Source: JAGQVA01 sp033764335 (lineage in GTDB: Bacteria; Bacteroidota; Bacteroidia; J057). From it: a stretch of 64,000 nt of DNA. The stretch spans positions 1-64,000 of the forward strand of contig JANRJC010000059.1 of assembly GCA_033764335.1 (NCBI GenBank), in the 5' to 3' direction. Each line of letters begins with the position of its first letter. Position 1 is the stretch's first letter. The position numbers were made by a program, and so were the translations under genes. Shown one piece after another: positions 1 through 8,109 of this stretch. The notes under the pieces were generated by a model. That model saw only the letters and a list, made by a program, of their open reading frames with translations, did no database searches and had not been told where the DNA came from.

Positions 1-1
1 C

Positions 2-1492
2 GACCAACTGCTCGCCGCTATGGCCGAACTCAACCGCCCCTGCCTGCTGGTCATTGACAACGCCAATGAGGTCGAAGACCTGAAAGAAAACTACCTCCGC
101 CTCCACCGCTGCAAAAACTTCCACCTCCTGCTCACCACCCGTATCACCACCTTTGAGCAGGCCGAAACCTATCGGATCGAAGGTTTGCCCCCCGCCCAAG
201 CATTAGAACTTTTTCAAAAATATTACCCCAAACATACCCCCTCCGAAGATGCCCTGTTTGAGCAGATTCGCACCGCCACCGGAGGCAATACCCTCGTCAT
301 CGAACTCCTGGCCAAAAACCTGGCCCTCCTCAACAAACTCAAAACCCGCTACACCCTCACCGACCTGCTGAGCGATCTGCAAAACAAAGGCGTGCTGGCC
401 CTGAGCCAGAGCCGGTCGGTGAGTACCGGCTATCAGAGCAAGGAGGTGCTGCGCGAAGAAAGCCCCGAAGCGATCATCGCCGCCATGTACGAACTCGGCG
501 ACCTGAGTCAGGAAGAAGTAGCCGCACTTTCAGTTTTGTCCGTCCTGCCGCCGGAAGAAATCCCCTTCGACAGACTGGAAATCCTTTGCCCTCAAAGCCA
601 AAACCTGGATGAAACCCTGCTCTCCCTTAGCCAGAAAGGCTGGATCGAATACAACGAAACCACCACCACTTTCAAGATCAGCCCCGTCGTACAACAGATC
701 ACCCGAAAAAAGAACGAAAGGCTCTATGAGGATTGTGAAGAGATGATGGGGGTGCTGATTAAAAAACTCGACTATGAAGGCACGCATATTACCGGATCAA
801 CCTACGAAGAAGCCTCCCTCTGGACTGGATATGCAGAAGCAGTAGTGGAGAGTTTTGAATCGCCGTATGTAAACATAAGGATTCTATGTGAGCGCATCGG
901 AACCTTTTTCACTGCCACAGGGGATTTGATTCAGGCTTTGCGGTGGTTTGAAGCATACGAATCGATTTGCACTCGTCTTTATGAAAGCGATACGGAAAAC
1001 ACAGACTTTAAAAACGGACTGGCCATTTCGTACGAAAAATTAGGCGAGACCCACACCGCACTCGGACAACTCGACCGCGCACTCGCTTTCTTTGAAGATG
1101 AAACACAGCTGTTTGAGCAACTCTATGAGGCCTACCCCAACAACGTGTCCTTTAAAAACGGACTGGCCATTTCGTACTCTAAATTAGGCGAGACCCACAC
1201 CGCACTCGGACAACTCGACCGCGCACTCGCTTTCTTTGAAGAACGCTCCCGACTGGGAAAAGAACTCTATGAGGCCTACCCCAACAACGTGTCCTTTAAA
1301 AACGGACTGGCCATTTCGTACGCGAAGCTTGGGGTGTTTAGCCTCGAAAACCTGGACGATCCATTAAAGGCTAAAAACTATTTTCTGGAAGCCGAAGGCC
1401 TTTGGATAGAATTGGTGAAAGCTGCGCCTCAATATGTGGAGTTTCAGAAGTTTCTTGCGCTGGTGAGAGATTATTTAGCGAAAGCGAAATAA
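2..1492 (+). CDS. STAND NTPase (NB-ARC-like) with C-terminal TPR repeats, 5' truncated by window edge
   Basis: The reading frame is open to the first base, so the N-terminus and Walker A lie outside the window; the ATG at position 20 is internal. Visible first is a Walker B-like strand (CLLVIDNANE), followed by the LLLTTRI sensor strand and a TGGNTLVIELLAKNL segment that resembles the GxP/GLPL region of NB-ARC ATPases. A winged-helix-like stretch follows (about residues 150-230 of the visible part). The C-terminal 180 residues are TPR-like, with a 48-residue unit (NGLAISYxKLGETHTALGQ) repeated almost without change. Known STAND proteins act as signal-transduction switches or anti-phage sensors in which the TPR part recognises a ligand; the N-terminal effector that would decide the role is not visible. 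Function is inference. Confidence 0.75.
   Translation, partial: DQLLAAMAELNRPCLLVIDNANEVEDLKENYLRLHRCKNFHLLLTTRITTFEQAETYRIEGLPPAQALELFQKYYPKHTPSEDALFEQIRTATGGNTLVIELLAKNLALLNKLKTRYTLTDLLSDLQNKGVLALSQSRSVSTGYQSKEVLREESPEAIIAAMYELGDLSQEEVAALSVLSVLPPEEIPFDRLEILCPQSQNLDETLLSLSQKGWIEYNETTTTFKISPVVQQITRKKNERLYEDCEEMMGVLIKKLDYEGTHITGSTYEEASLWTGYAEAVVESFESPYVNIRILCERIGTFFTATGDLIQALRWFEAYESICTRLYESDTENTDFKNGLAISYEKLGETHTALGQLDRALAFFEDETQLFEQLYEAYPNNVSFKNGLAISYSKLGETHTALGQLDRALAFFEERSRLGKELYEAYPNNVSFKNGLAISYAKLGVFSLENLDDPLKAKNYFLEAEGLWIELVKAAPQYVEFQKFLALVRDYLAKAK
1007..1329 (+). repeat. Near-identical 144-bp tandem repeats encoding TPR units
   Basis: The same DNA block begins (TTTAAAAACGGACTGGCCAT) at 1007, 1151 and 1295, exactly 144 bp (48 codons) apart. 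The first two units are nearly identical at the nucleotide level over most of their length; the third is cut short. Identity at silent sites points to recent duplication or gene conversion rather than old repeat structure. Confidence 0.85.
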
Positions 1493-1596
1493 ATCATACA
1501 ACTATAACCGACAATTTACCCAATGAAAATAAACTACGAATTCCCCTAATGGGATCTTGCGACACGAATGATGGGACGAATGGGTTTTGCCTTGAT

Positions 1597-1625
1597 ATTC
1601 GTGGAAATTCGTGTGATTCGTGGCT
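1597..1625. repeat. Short ATTCGTG direct repeats in the intergenic region
   Basis: ATTCGTG occurs at 1597, 1607 and 1615, and its complement CACGAAT lies just upstream at 1563, so the stretch can fold back. It sits in the otherwise featureless 230-bp gap after the STAND gene. Such strings look like dispersed intergenic repeats; only one instance is visible here. Confidence 0.35.
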
Positions 1626-1723
1626 GACTTTATCGGGCGAAATAGTTTGAAGGAAGATTAGAAAATCATTATTTACAAAAAATTCGTATCTTAGAGATTA
1701 TACAACTGATTTTCGATCTGAAT

Positions 1724-2172
1724 ATGTCTGACAACCAACAAACGATTCTCAATACCATATACACACGACTTACTGCCAGTGAGCGTTTTCATCTGGCATT
1801 AATCCTATTGAGCGACTTTGATCCAGATGATTCAATTGCGGAAATACCCGATACTTTCAAAGCTGAATACCGGTCAAGAAAACAGGCTTTTTTAGACGGG
1901 AAACTGACGGCTCGGCCCTAGCGGGAAGGGGTGTAATTCAAAATGTCGCACCGCTGGTCTTATCCCCGCAAAGACCCTTCCTTCCTTCGGTCGTCAGGGT
2001 GACGGCAGGCCGTCTAAAAAATATGCTTCTCCGAAGGAGAAGCGCGTTTTTTCTGACACGAAGGGTCATCCCGACGACCGCAGGAAGGAGGGACCTTTCC
2101 GCGTTCCCCTGCGACATTTTGAATTACACCTGGCGGGAAGTATTGCAGGAAATTCAGAAACAACAATCTTAA
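1724..2172 (+). pseudogene. Addiction-module antitoxin-like gene interrupted by a palindromic insertion
   Basis: Reading from ATG 1724 gives 65 residues ending ...FLDGKLTARP and a TAG stop at 1919-1921. The reading frame resumes directly after the 201-bp palindromic element, at 2131, as WREVLQEIQKQQS followed by TAA (2170-2172). Joining the two parts gives a 78-residue protein with the layout of small addiction-module component proteins (helical N-terminus, EIPDTFKAEYRSR, GKLTARPWREV end). The base change TGG to TAG lies in the left copy of the target duplication; even without it the frame would stop a few codons into the element. No intact toxin follows: 2173-2268 holds only short open stretches. 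Family assignment is by pattern, the interruption is read directly. Confidence 0.65.
1930..2130. mobile_element. 201-bp MITE/REP-like palindromic element with target duplication
   Basis: The ends are a perfect 21-bp inverted repeat (GGTGTAATTCAAAATG... at 1930-1950, its complement at 2110-2130). Inside, further arms pair imperfectly (CCTTCGGTCGTCAGGGTGAC near 1983 against GTCATCCCGACGACCGCAGG near 2066). It is flanked by TAGCGGGAAG (1919-1928) and TGGCGGGAAG (2131-2140), a 10-bp direct repeat with one mismatch, as expected for a target-site duplication. It has no ORF of its own and so would have moved in trans. No second copy is visible in this window. Confidence 0.7.
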
Positions 2173-2268
2173 TTTCAGATGCGTGTATTGAATTTATCGG
2201 AGGCTGTGAAACGGCGAAAAAAATCATAATATCTCAGGTTGAAAATTTCTGGTTAAAAGAATATTAAC

Positions 2269-2308
2269 CATCTGCTTAGGCAGACAGGCGCACGAAGAGG
2301 TTTGAATG
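2269..2308. repeat. 40-bp direct repeat, copy 1
   Basis: The block starting CATCTGCTTAGGCAGACAGG recurs at 2872-2911 with one mismatch (G/T at the 26th base). It contains a small hairpin TCTGC-TTAG-GCAGA. The two copies bracket the VapBC-like locus. Confidence 0.8.
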
Positions 2309-2426
2309 TTCTTTGCAAGGTTAGTGTGCAGGACGAACATGAATGGCCCGGAAATATAAAATCCCTCATTGCTCACCCGATAATTTTTGTGTATTTTCGT
2401 ATAAAGACTATTTGAGTTGCGAATTT

Positions 2427-2690
2427 ATGACACGAATCATACTGGATATACCCAATGCTACGGATCTTGACCTGCTCCTTAAGCTGGTTAATAGGCTAAA
2501 TATCCGCGTAGTGGAGAGTAAAAAGCATACTCCTTCCATCGTAAAACCTGTTCGTAAACAACTCCTGATCTCCGACCTGAAAACAGAACAACAATACAAG
2601 GGTATGGACAAAAACCGGATGGATCGGCTTATCGAAGCACTGGACATTCAGGAACCGCTAGAATTACTGCTGGAACAAGTGAAGTCATGA
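2427..2690 (+). CDS. Antitoxin-like protein of a VapBC-type pair
   Basis: An 87-residue protein if started at ATG 2427 (MTRIILDIPNATDLD...); an in-frame ATG at 2343 would add 28 residues of unlikely sequence, so 2427 is preferred. It has a short beta-strand N-terminus and a charged helical C-terminus (DRLIEALDIQEPLELLLEQ). Its last codon overlaps the ATG of the PIN-domain remnant (ATGA at 2687-2690), the usual translational coupling of antitoxin-toxin operons. Role as antitoxin is inferred from this position and from the remnant; I do not recognise a named DNA-binding fold. It is still intact although its partner is not. Confidence 0.6.
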   Translation: MTRIILDIPNATDLDLLLKLVNRLNIRVVESKKHTPSIVKPVRKQLLISDLKTEQQYKGMDKNRMDRLIEALDIQEPLELLLEQVKS

Positions 2691-2848
2691 ACTACTTTTT
2701 TGATACCACCTCCTCAAGAAATATGACCAAAAATGATCTTTGGATTGCGGCAACAGCTTCGGTGCTTAATTCAACCCTCATCACAACTGACCTTGACTTT
2801 TCGCACCTTAACGGTGTGTTTCTAAATGTCGCCCAGCTATCATTATAG
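2687..2848 (+). pseudogene. VapC-like PIN toxin with internal deletion
   Basis: The 53-codon frame starts MNYFFDT, matching the first beta strand and catalytic Asp of PIN-domain RNases, then jumps to TKNDLWIAATASVLNSTLIT and TDLDFSHLNGVFLNV, which is the C-terminal third of a VapC protein (the NDLWIAA and TTDxDF motifs). VapC toxins are normally about 130 residues, so about 75 central residues are missing. The frame is preserved across the joint. With the central acidic residues gone, RNase activity is not expected. It overlaps the antitoxin stop by four bases. Confidence 0.7.
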
Positions 2849-2871
2849 TAAATTCGCGCGCACGAAGGATT

Positions 2872-2911
2872 CATCTGCTTAGGCAGACAGGCGCACTAAG
2901 AGGTTTGAATG
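2872..2911. repeat. 40-bp direct repeat, copy 2
   Basis: Second copy of the repeat at 2269-2308, differing at one base. Copy 2 begins 24 bp after the stop of the VapC remnant; the 563 bp between the copies holds little besides the toxin-antitoxin remnant. Confidence 0.8.
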
Positions 2912-3007
2912 GGTTTGCCTTAAACATGTGCCTCAAATCAAAAAATCACGGGGTATTTTCGGGGTATATTCAACGGTTTGAGTATCTTTAGTACCTAAAA
3001 AAATCCT

Positions 3008-3568
3008 ATGTCCCCAAAAACAAAAATCCTCATCATCACCGGCGACGCCGGAGAAAGTTACGAGTGCCTCTACGCCAAACACCGTTTTGAAGAAGCAGGT
3101 TATCAGCCGGTTATTGCTGCGCCGCGCAAAAAACGCATGAACCTGGTCATTCATGATTTTGAACCGGGCTGGGACACCTACATCGAAAAGCCCGGTTATA
3201 TCGTCGAATCAGACATTGCCTTTTCCGAAGTTTCTACCCAAGATTATCGAGCCGTATTGCTTCTGGGAGGCCGTGCCCCCGAATTTCTGCGCCACGACCC
3301 TAAGGTGATTGAAATCGTGAGGGAATTTGACCGCGAGGAGAAATACATTTTTTCCATTTGTCATGGCATTCAAATTTTGACCGCAGCAGGCCTGGTCAAA
3401 GACAGAACCATGACCTGCTACGAAAATGTGCGTTTTGAAGTAGAGGCTTGTGGAGGAACTTTTGTAGGAAAATCCGAAGCCGTACAAGATGGCCGTTATG
3501 TGACCGGACAAACCTGGCAATCACACCCCGATTTTTATCGGCTGGTTTTTGCCTGTTTAGAGGGGTGA
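3008..3568 (+). CDS. DJ-1/PfpI family protein
   Basis: 186 residues, the full length of a single DJ-1/PfpI domain. The nucleophile elbow SICHGIQIL places the conserved cysteine at C118 next to H119, and GDAGESYE supplies the conserved acidic partner E16. Members act as glyoxalase III/deglycase-like enzymes, cysteine peptidase-like hydrolases or chaperones; the exact activity cannot be told from sequence. Transcribed alone, downstream of the toxin-antitoxin remnants, with a separate promoter for the next gene. Confidence 0.9.
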   Translation: MSPKTKILIITGDAGESYECLYAKHRFEEAGYQPVIAAPRKKRMNLVIHDFEPGWDTYIEKPGYIVESDIAFSEVSTQDYRAVLLLGGRAPEFLRHDPKVIEIVREFDREEKYIFSICHGIQILTAAGLVKDRTMTCYENVRFEVEACGGTFVGKSEAVQDGRYVTGQTWQSHPDFYRLVFACLEG

Positions 3569-3597
3569 TACAAGCCTGCTTTGGAACAAAAGAAACC

Positions 3598-3628
3598 TTG
3601 TAAACCCCTCACACATTCCGTATTTTTG
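3598..3628 (+). promoter_or_regulatory. Bacteroidota-type promoter for the AAA/PD-(D/E)XK gene
   Basis: TTG at 3598-3600 and TATTTTTG at 3621-3628, separated by 20 bp, match the Bacteroidota sigma-A pattern TTTG-N19-TAnnTTTG. The start codon follows 17 bp after the box. Confidence 0.6.
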
Positions 3629-3645
3629 TACAAAGCACCGCGACG

Positions 3646-5364
3646 ATGTTCAAAATCCCCTACGGCGAAAGCGATTTTAAAACCCTGATCGAAGGCGATT
3701 ACTTCTATCAGGATCGTACATTTTTTATCGAACAGCTCGAAAAGTGGAACTCAAAGTACCCGGTTTTCCTGCGTCCGCGGCGTTTTGGAAAAAGTTTGTT
3801 TATTAGCACTTTACATCATTACTACGGATTAGAGTTTAAGGAGGAGTTTGAATCGCTTTTTGGCAAACTCTATATCGGCCAACATCCCACCGCACTTGCC
3901 AATTCCTACCTCGTTTTGCGGTTTGAGTTCAGCCGCATTGATACCGCTACGCACGAAAGCACTTATCAGGGGTTTTTGATGAATGTCATCCTCGGTGCAC
4001 GCGCTTTTCTAGGGGCATACGGTTCCTTTTTTACCGACGAACAACAACACATCATCGAAAGTCAGACAAGCCCCGAGGCGGTGTTGAAAGCGATTTTTGG
4101 GTTTGTGAAAAAAAATCAACTCCCCCACAAAGTCTATCTCCTCATAGACGAATACGACCACTTCGCCAACGAACTTTTGTCCTTCGACATGCACCGGTTT
4201 AAGTCCGACGTGAGCCGCAACGGGTTTGTGCGGAAGTTTTACGAAAGTTTTAAAACCGCCACCGGCGAGGGCATCGTGGATCGCATTTTTATCACCGGGG
4301 TTTCGCCCATTACCCTCGACAGCCTTACCAGCGGGTTTAATATCAGCGACAATATCAGCCTCAACCCGATTTTCCATGATATGATGGGGTTTACTCGTCC
4401 GGAAGTAGAAACGATGTTATATCACTCCCAGATTCCCGACGATACGATCCCCGGCTTGATGGCCGACCTGACCGACTGGTACAACGGGTACTTTTTCACC
4501 GCCGATGTCCAAAACCGTTTGTTTAACCCCGACATGGTGTTGTATTTTATCAAAGAATACCGCATCCTGCAAAAGTATCCATACGAAATGCTCGACACTA
4601 ACGTCATTTCCGACTACCGGAAAGTGCGCAATTACTTTCGCATCGGGGCGGAGGAAACCGAACGGTTTGAACTGCTCGAAGCCCTGGTCAAAGAGGGGTA
4701 TGTAGATTTTCCCCTCACCCGCTTGTACAACCTCGAAGCTCCTTTTACTCAGGAGGATTTCCTAAGTTTGCTTTTTTACATGGGCATTCTCACCGTGCAA
4801 GAACCGCTGAGCAGCGACTGGCGGTTTCGTATTCCCAATTATGTCATCAAAAAACTCTATTTCGAATATTTCACGGCCCTTTTTCTGGAAAATACCCGCT
4901 TTGCCCGTACCCATCAGCCCATCACCAAATCCATTGACACCCTCGTCAATGACGCCAACCCGCAGCCGTTTTTTGACATCGTCGAATACGTCCTGTCCGA
5001 AAATCATTCTAACCGCGACGACCGGGTCTATGGCGAAAAACACCTGCAAACTCTGATGATCGGCTTGTTTTTTCCCTTCAAAGCCTTTATGATCCACAGC
5101 GAATACGAAGCGAAAAAGGGTTATCCGGATATTTTTCTGGAGCGGGTTCCCGGACGAATGATGAACTACGAAATTGTGCTGGAAATCAAATACGTCAAAA
5201 AATCCGCCGAAAAAACCCTGCCCGAGGTTATCGCTCAGGCCGCGGCGCAACTCGATCTGTACATGCGCAGCGAGCGTTTTTCCCGCCCCGATGTGCGGGG
5301 GTTTTATGTGGTGTTTTTGGGGGGAGAAGTTTATCAGTGGCGAATGTGGGAGAAAAATGGGTAA
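3646..5364 (+). CDS. AAA-ATPase-like protein fused to a PD-(D/E)XK nuclease domain
   Basis: 572 residues. The N-terminal ATPase part has an atypical Walker A, RPRRFGKSLF with K49, and a Walker B, LLIDEYD with D168/E169. The C-terminal part shows a PD-(D/E)XK nuclease core: YPDIFLER (D495) and LEIKY (E513-x-K515). This architecture is a large, expanded family in Bacteroidota and gut anaerobes, usually present in many copies; proposed links are to defence or mobile-element biology, without firm experimental function. Both active sites look intact. It stands alone between a clear promoter and a beta-barrel gene. Confidence 0.88.
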   Translation: MFKIPYGESDFKTLIEGDYFYQDRTFFIEQLEKWNSKYPVFLRPRRFGKSLFISTLHHYYGLEFKEEFESLFGKLYIGQHPTALANSYLVLRFEFSRIDTATHESTYQGFLMNVILGARAFLGAYGSFFTDEQQHIIESQTSPEAVLKAIFGFVKKNQLPHKVYLLIDEYDHFANELLSFDMHRFKSDVSRNGFVRKFYESFKTATGEGIVDRIFITGVSPITLDSLTSGFNISDNISLNPIFHDMMGFTRPEVETMLYHSQIPDDTIPGLMADLTDWYNGYFFTADVQNRLFNPDMVLYFIKEYRILQKYPYEMLDTNVISDYRKVRNYFRIGAEETERFELLEALVKEGYVDFPLTRLYNLEAPFTQEDFLSLLFYMGILTVQEPLSSDWRFRIPNYVIKKLYFEYFTALFLENTRFARTHQPITKSIDTLVNDANPQPFFDIVEYVLSENHSNRDDRVYGEKHLQTLMIGLFFPFKAFMIHSEYEAKKGYPDIFLERVPGRMMNYEIVLEIKYVKKSAEKTLPEVIAQAAAQLDLYMRSERFSRPDVRGFYVVFLGGEVYQWRMWEKNG

Positions 5365-5493
5365 AATACCGATATTGGAACCCATCCACTATCTTAAATT
5401 TTCATCCAATTTATTTGTGAAGCCACCTTTGGTAAAAATCGTATGTCTTTATGACAACAACAGACTTTTACCACAGCAAACACATTGATTGTT

Positions 5494-6069
5494 ATGAATA
5501 TTCGGTTTTTCCCTCTAGCATTTTTGGGCTGCCTGCTTCTGGGAGCGCAAATTTTACAAGCACAAAATCACGCTGTAAAGGATTTAACGATAAGCCCCGC
5601 CGTGGGGATTGGCGGTTTTGGCAATTATGGTAACTATACCACTTTCTCCCTCCCGGTGATTGTACAGGCGGAATACGGCCTGACCGATGAACTCAGTTTA
5701 GGCCCGTTTGTCTCTTATTCCCGGTTTAAATACGGGGGGGTGATCAGCTACCCCTACAACTGGCACGTCATCAATGTCGGAGGAAGAGTTTCTTACCGTT
5801 TTATGCCCTTGGTCGAACAACTGGCTTCCAAAGAATTAAATACCGGTAAATGGGACTTTTACGCAACCGCGTTCCTCTCCTACGAAAACGTCGTCTATCG
5901 GGCCAAAGAAGGCCCTCTGCCCAATGGAGGAACAAGGCTGAGAACAAGGTTTCGTTTCGGACCTTCGTTAGGCGCAAAATATTATATCAAACCTAATATT
6001 GCCCCGTTTGTAGAGACTGGGATCACGACTTTCGGCACGATCAGTGCCGGGGTTTCGCTGGGGTTGTAA
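5494..6069 (+). CDS. Small outer-membrane beta-barrel protein
   Basis: 191 residues from ATG 5494; an in-frame TTG at 5485 is less likely. A signal peptide (MNIRFFPLAFLGCLLLGAQI...LQAQ) is followed by alternating aromatic/hydrophobic strands rich in Gly and Tyr (SLPVIVQAEYGL, HVINVGGRVSYRFMP), ending in a strand with terminal SLGL. This is the pattern of an 8-stranded outer-membrane porin-like barrel (OmpA-barrel/PorT-like size). Ligand or role unknown. It is not closely linked to either neighbour. Confidence 0.75.
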   Translation: MNIRFFPLAFLGCLLLGAQILQAQNHAVKDLTISPAVGIGGFGNYGNYTTFSLPVIVQAEYGLTDELSLGPFVSYSRFKYGGVISYPYNWHVINVGGRVSYRFMPLVEQLASKELNTGKWDFYATAFLSYENVVYRAKEGPLPNGGTRLRTRFRFGPSLGAKYYIKPNIAPFVETGITTFGTISAGVSLGL

Positions 6070-6175
6070 GACGCCTGATTTTATTAAAGATCACCTAAGC
6101 AGTAGATTATAAGGGAAGGGTACTTGCAGATTCAAACTTTTTTGTATCTTATTCCCCTATAAATACTACTGTCTC

Positions 6176-7468
6176 ATGAATCGAAGATCCTTTCTCAAAA
6201 CTACCGCCGCCGCCGGTGTTACGTACTCCGCTTTACCGCTGTTTTCTGCACTCAAACGCACCACCAAATACCGTATTGCCCTGATTGGCAGCGGCTGGTG
6301 GGGAATGAATATCCTCCGCGAAGCCATCGCCTTCGGCGATTGTAAGGTCGTCGGTGTCTGCGACGTGGATCGGCGTCATCTTGACGCCGCCGTCGCCGAA
6401 ATCAATACGCTCAACGGCGACCGCCCCAAAGCCTACGGCGATTACCGCGAATTGCTCCAAAAAGAAAAACCCGAAATCGTCATCGTCGGTACGCCCGACC
6501 ACTGGCACGCGCTCTGTGCCATTGCCGCCATTGAAAGCGGGGCGCACGTCTATGTCGAAAAACCCATCGGCCATACGATAAACGAAGGCAAAGCCATGGT
6601 GGCCGCCGCCCGAAATTACAACCGGGTTGTACAGGTGGGTACGCACCGCCGTGTTTCGCCGCACAATATTTCTGCCCGCGAGTTTATCCAGCAGGGGAAA
6701 GTGGGCAAAATCAGTCAGGTAAAATGTTTTGTCAACTACGGCCAAAATGCCGGAACCAAAACCCCCGACGCCGAACCCCCCAAAGAACTGGATTGGGATA
6801 TGTGGTGTGGCCCGGCTCCGCTCCGGCCTTACAACCCCGGCATTCACCCCAAGGGCTTCCGCAACTATACCGAATACGCCAACGGTATGATCGGCGACTG
6901 GGGCATTCACTGGTTTGATCAGGTGCTTTGGTGCTTGGAAGAAAAATACCCCAAAACGGTCTTTTCGACCGGAGGCGTTTTTGTCAGAGAAGACGGCTCC
7001 AATGCGCCCGATACCCAAATGGCAATATTTGGGTTTGAAGACTTCACCATGACCTGGGAACACAAACGCTGCGCCCCCAACGCCAATGAAGACCACAACG
7101 TCGGCTGTTATTTTTACGGCACGGAAGGCACTTTCCACCTCGGCTGGCTCGATGGCTGGACCTTTTACCCGGCAGATAAAAAGAAGGAAAAAATCAAATT
7201 TGCCGCAACCCTGCACCAGCCCGACGCCCAAAATATCAAAGAACTCTGGGCAGACTTTATGGATGCCATTGAAAACGAACGCCGCCCCCTCTGCGACATC
7301 GAAATCGGTCACCGCTCCACCAACATCAGCCTGCTGGGCATGATTTCCTACAACCTCGGGCGCAGTGTGGCCTGGGACGGAGAAAAAGAAACCATCATCG
7401 GCGACGACGAAGCCAACAAACTCCTCTCCCGCGACTATCGCGGTGATTGGAAATATCCGGGGATGTGA
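6176..7468 (+). CDS. Gfo/Idh/MocA family oxidoreductase, Tat-exported
   Basis: 430 residues. The N-terminus MNRRSFLKTTAAAG is a twin-arginine export signal. The Rossmann nucleotide-binding motif IALIGSGWWGMNIL and the catalytic-region motif VEKPIGH (K129) identify an NAD(P)-dependent dehydrogenase of the Gfo/Idh/MocA family; the C-terminal half is the alpha/beta substrate domain. Tat-exported members are common in Bacteroidota and Planctomycetes and are thought to act on sugars or inositols in the periplasm; the substrate is not readable. The downstream regulator gene overlaps its stop codon. Confidence 0.92.
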   Translation: MNRRSFLKTTAAAGVTYSALPLFSALKRTTKYRIALIGSGWWGMNILREAIAFGDCKVVGVCDVDRRHLDAAVAEINTLNGDRPKAYGDYRELLQKEKPEIVIVGTPDHWHALCAIAAIESGAHVYVEKPIGHTINEGKAMVAAARNYNRVVQVGTHRRVSPHNISAREFIQQGKVGKISQVKCFVNYGQNAGTKTPDAEPPKELDWDMWCGPAPLRPYNPGIHPKGFRNYTEYANGMIGDWGIHWFDQVLWCLEEKYPKTVFSTGGVFVREDGSNAPDTQMAIFGFEDFTMTWEHKRCAPNANEDHNVGCYFYGTEGTFHLGWLDGWTFYPADKKKEKIKFAATLHQPDAQNIKELWADFMDAIENERRPLCDIEIGHRSTNISLLGMISYNLGRSVAWDGEKETIIGDDEANKLLSRDYRGDWKYPGM

Positions 7469-8046
7469 GCAACGAACTTGAAAAATACATTCAATCGTAT
7501 TTTGGTATTCCCCAAAACGATGTTGAGCGGATTATCTCCTTTTTCCGAAAGGAAGAACTGCGGAAAAATGATTTCTTTCTGAAAGCAGATAGCTATTCCG
7601 ACAGGCTGGGATTTATTGAATCGGGCATTGTGCGGGAATTTTTGAATGCGGATGGAAAAGAAGTAACCAAATGGATTTCTTCGCCAGGGTATTTTGTAGT
7701 GGATTTGGCGAGTTTTCTGTTTGACAAACCCGCCCGCTGGAATCTTCAGGCACTGACTGACTGCGAGATACATATTATTTACAAATCAGACTACGCCAAA
7801 ATCGGTCAGTTAGTGCCTGCCTGGCAGGAGTTGGAAAAGCTGTTTATCGCCCGGTGTTTTACCATTCTGGAAGAGCGAATCGTAACACATTTATCCCTGA
7901 CGGCGGAGGAGCGGTATGAGATGTTTTTTCAGTTTGCGCCCGGTTTGTTTAATCAGGTTCCGCTTCAGTACCTGGCCTCGATGCTGGGTATGACTCCCGA
8001 AACTTTCAGCCGTATCAGAAAAAAGCTGGCGGAAAAAACTTCTTGA
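7465..8046 (+). CDS. Crp/Fnr-family transcriptional regulator
   Basis: About 193 residues if started at GTG 7465, which overlaps the TGA of the oxidoreductase (GTGA); a TTG at 7447 lies in the same frame. Residues about 15-120 form a cyclic-nucleotide-binding beta-roll (FLKADSYSDRLGFIESGIVREF) and the C-terminus a helix-turn-helix (LQYLASMLGMTPETFSRIRKKL). There is no cysteine cluster for an Fe-S cofactor. Bacteroidota have many such small Crp-like regulators next to the genes they control; the SRPBCC gene 63 bp downstream is the likely target or partner. Confidence 0.88.
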   Translation: MSNELEKYIQSYFGIPQNDVERIISFFRKEELRKNDFFLKADSYSDRLGFIESGIVREFLNADGKEVTKWISSPGYFVVDLASFLFDKPARWNLQALTDCEIHIIYKSDYAKIGQLVPAWQELEKLFIARCFTILEERIVTHLSLTAEERYEMFFQFAPGLFNQVPLQYLASMLGMTPETFSRIRKKLAEKTS

Positions 8047-8109
8047 TATTTGTCAAGAGAGCAGATTGCCGGGAGGCCGACCTTTACCTTATACTAAACA
8101 ACAAGGTAA

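Noticed and set aside
1007..1329. The 144-bp repeats as a CRISPR array
   Set aside because: Units are coding, in frame, contiguous and without spacers.
1402..1650. An 82-codon plus-strand frame at the end of the STAND gene
   Set aside because: It overlaps the gene in another frame, then runs through the short-repeat intergenic stretch; composition is not protein-like.
6233..7312. A 359-codon minus-strand frame inside the Gfo/Idh/MocA gene
   Set aside because: Composition is that of a mirror frame (Val/Gly/Phe runs, no domain), and the plus strand gene is unambiguous.
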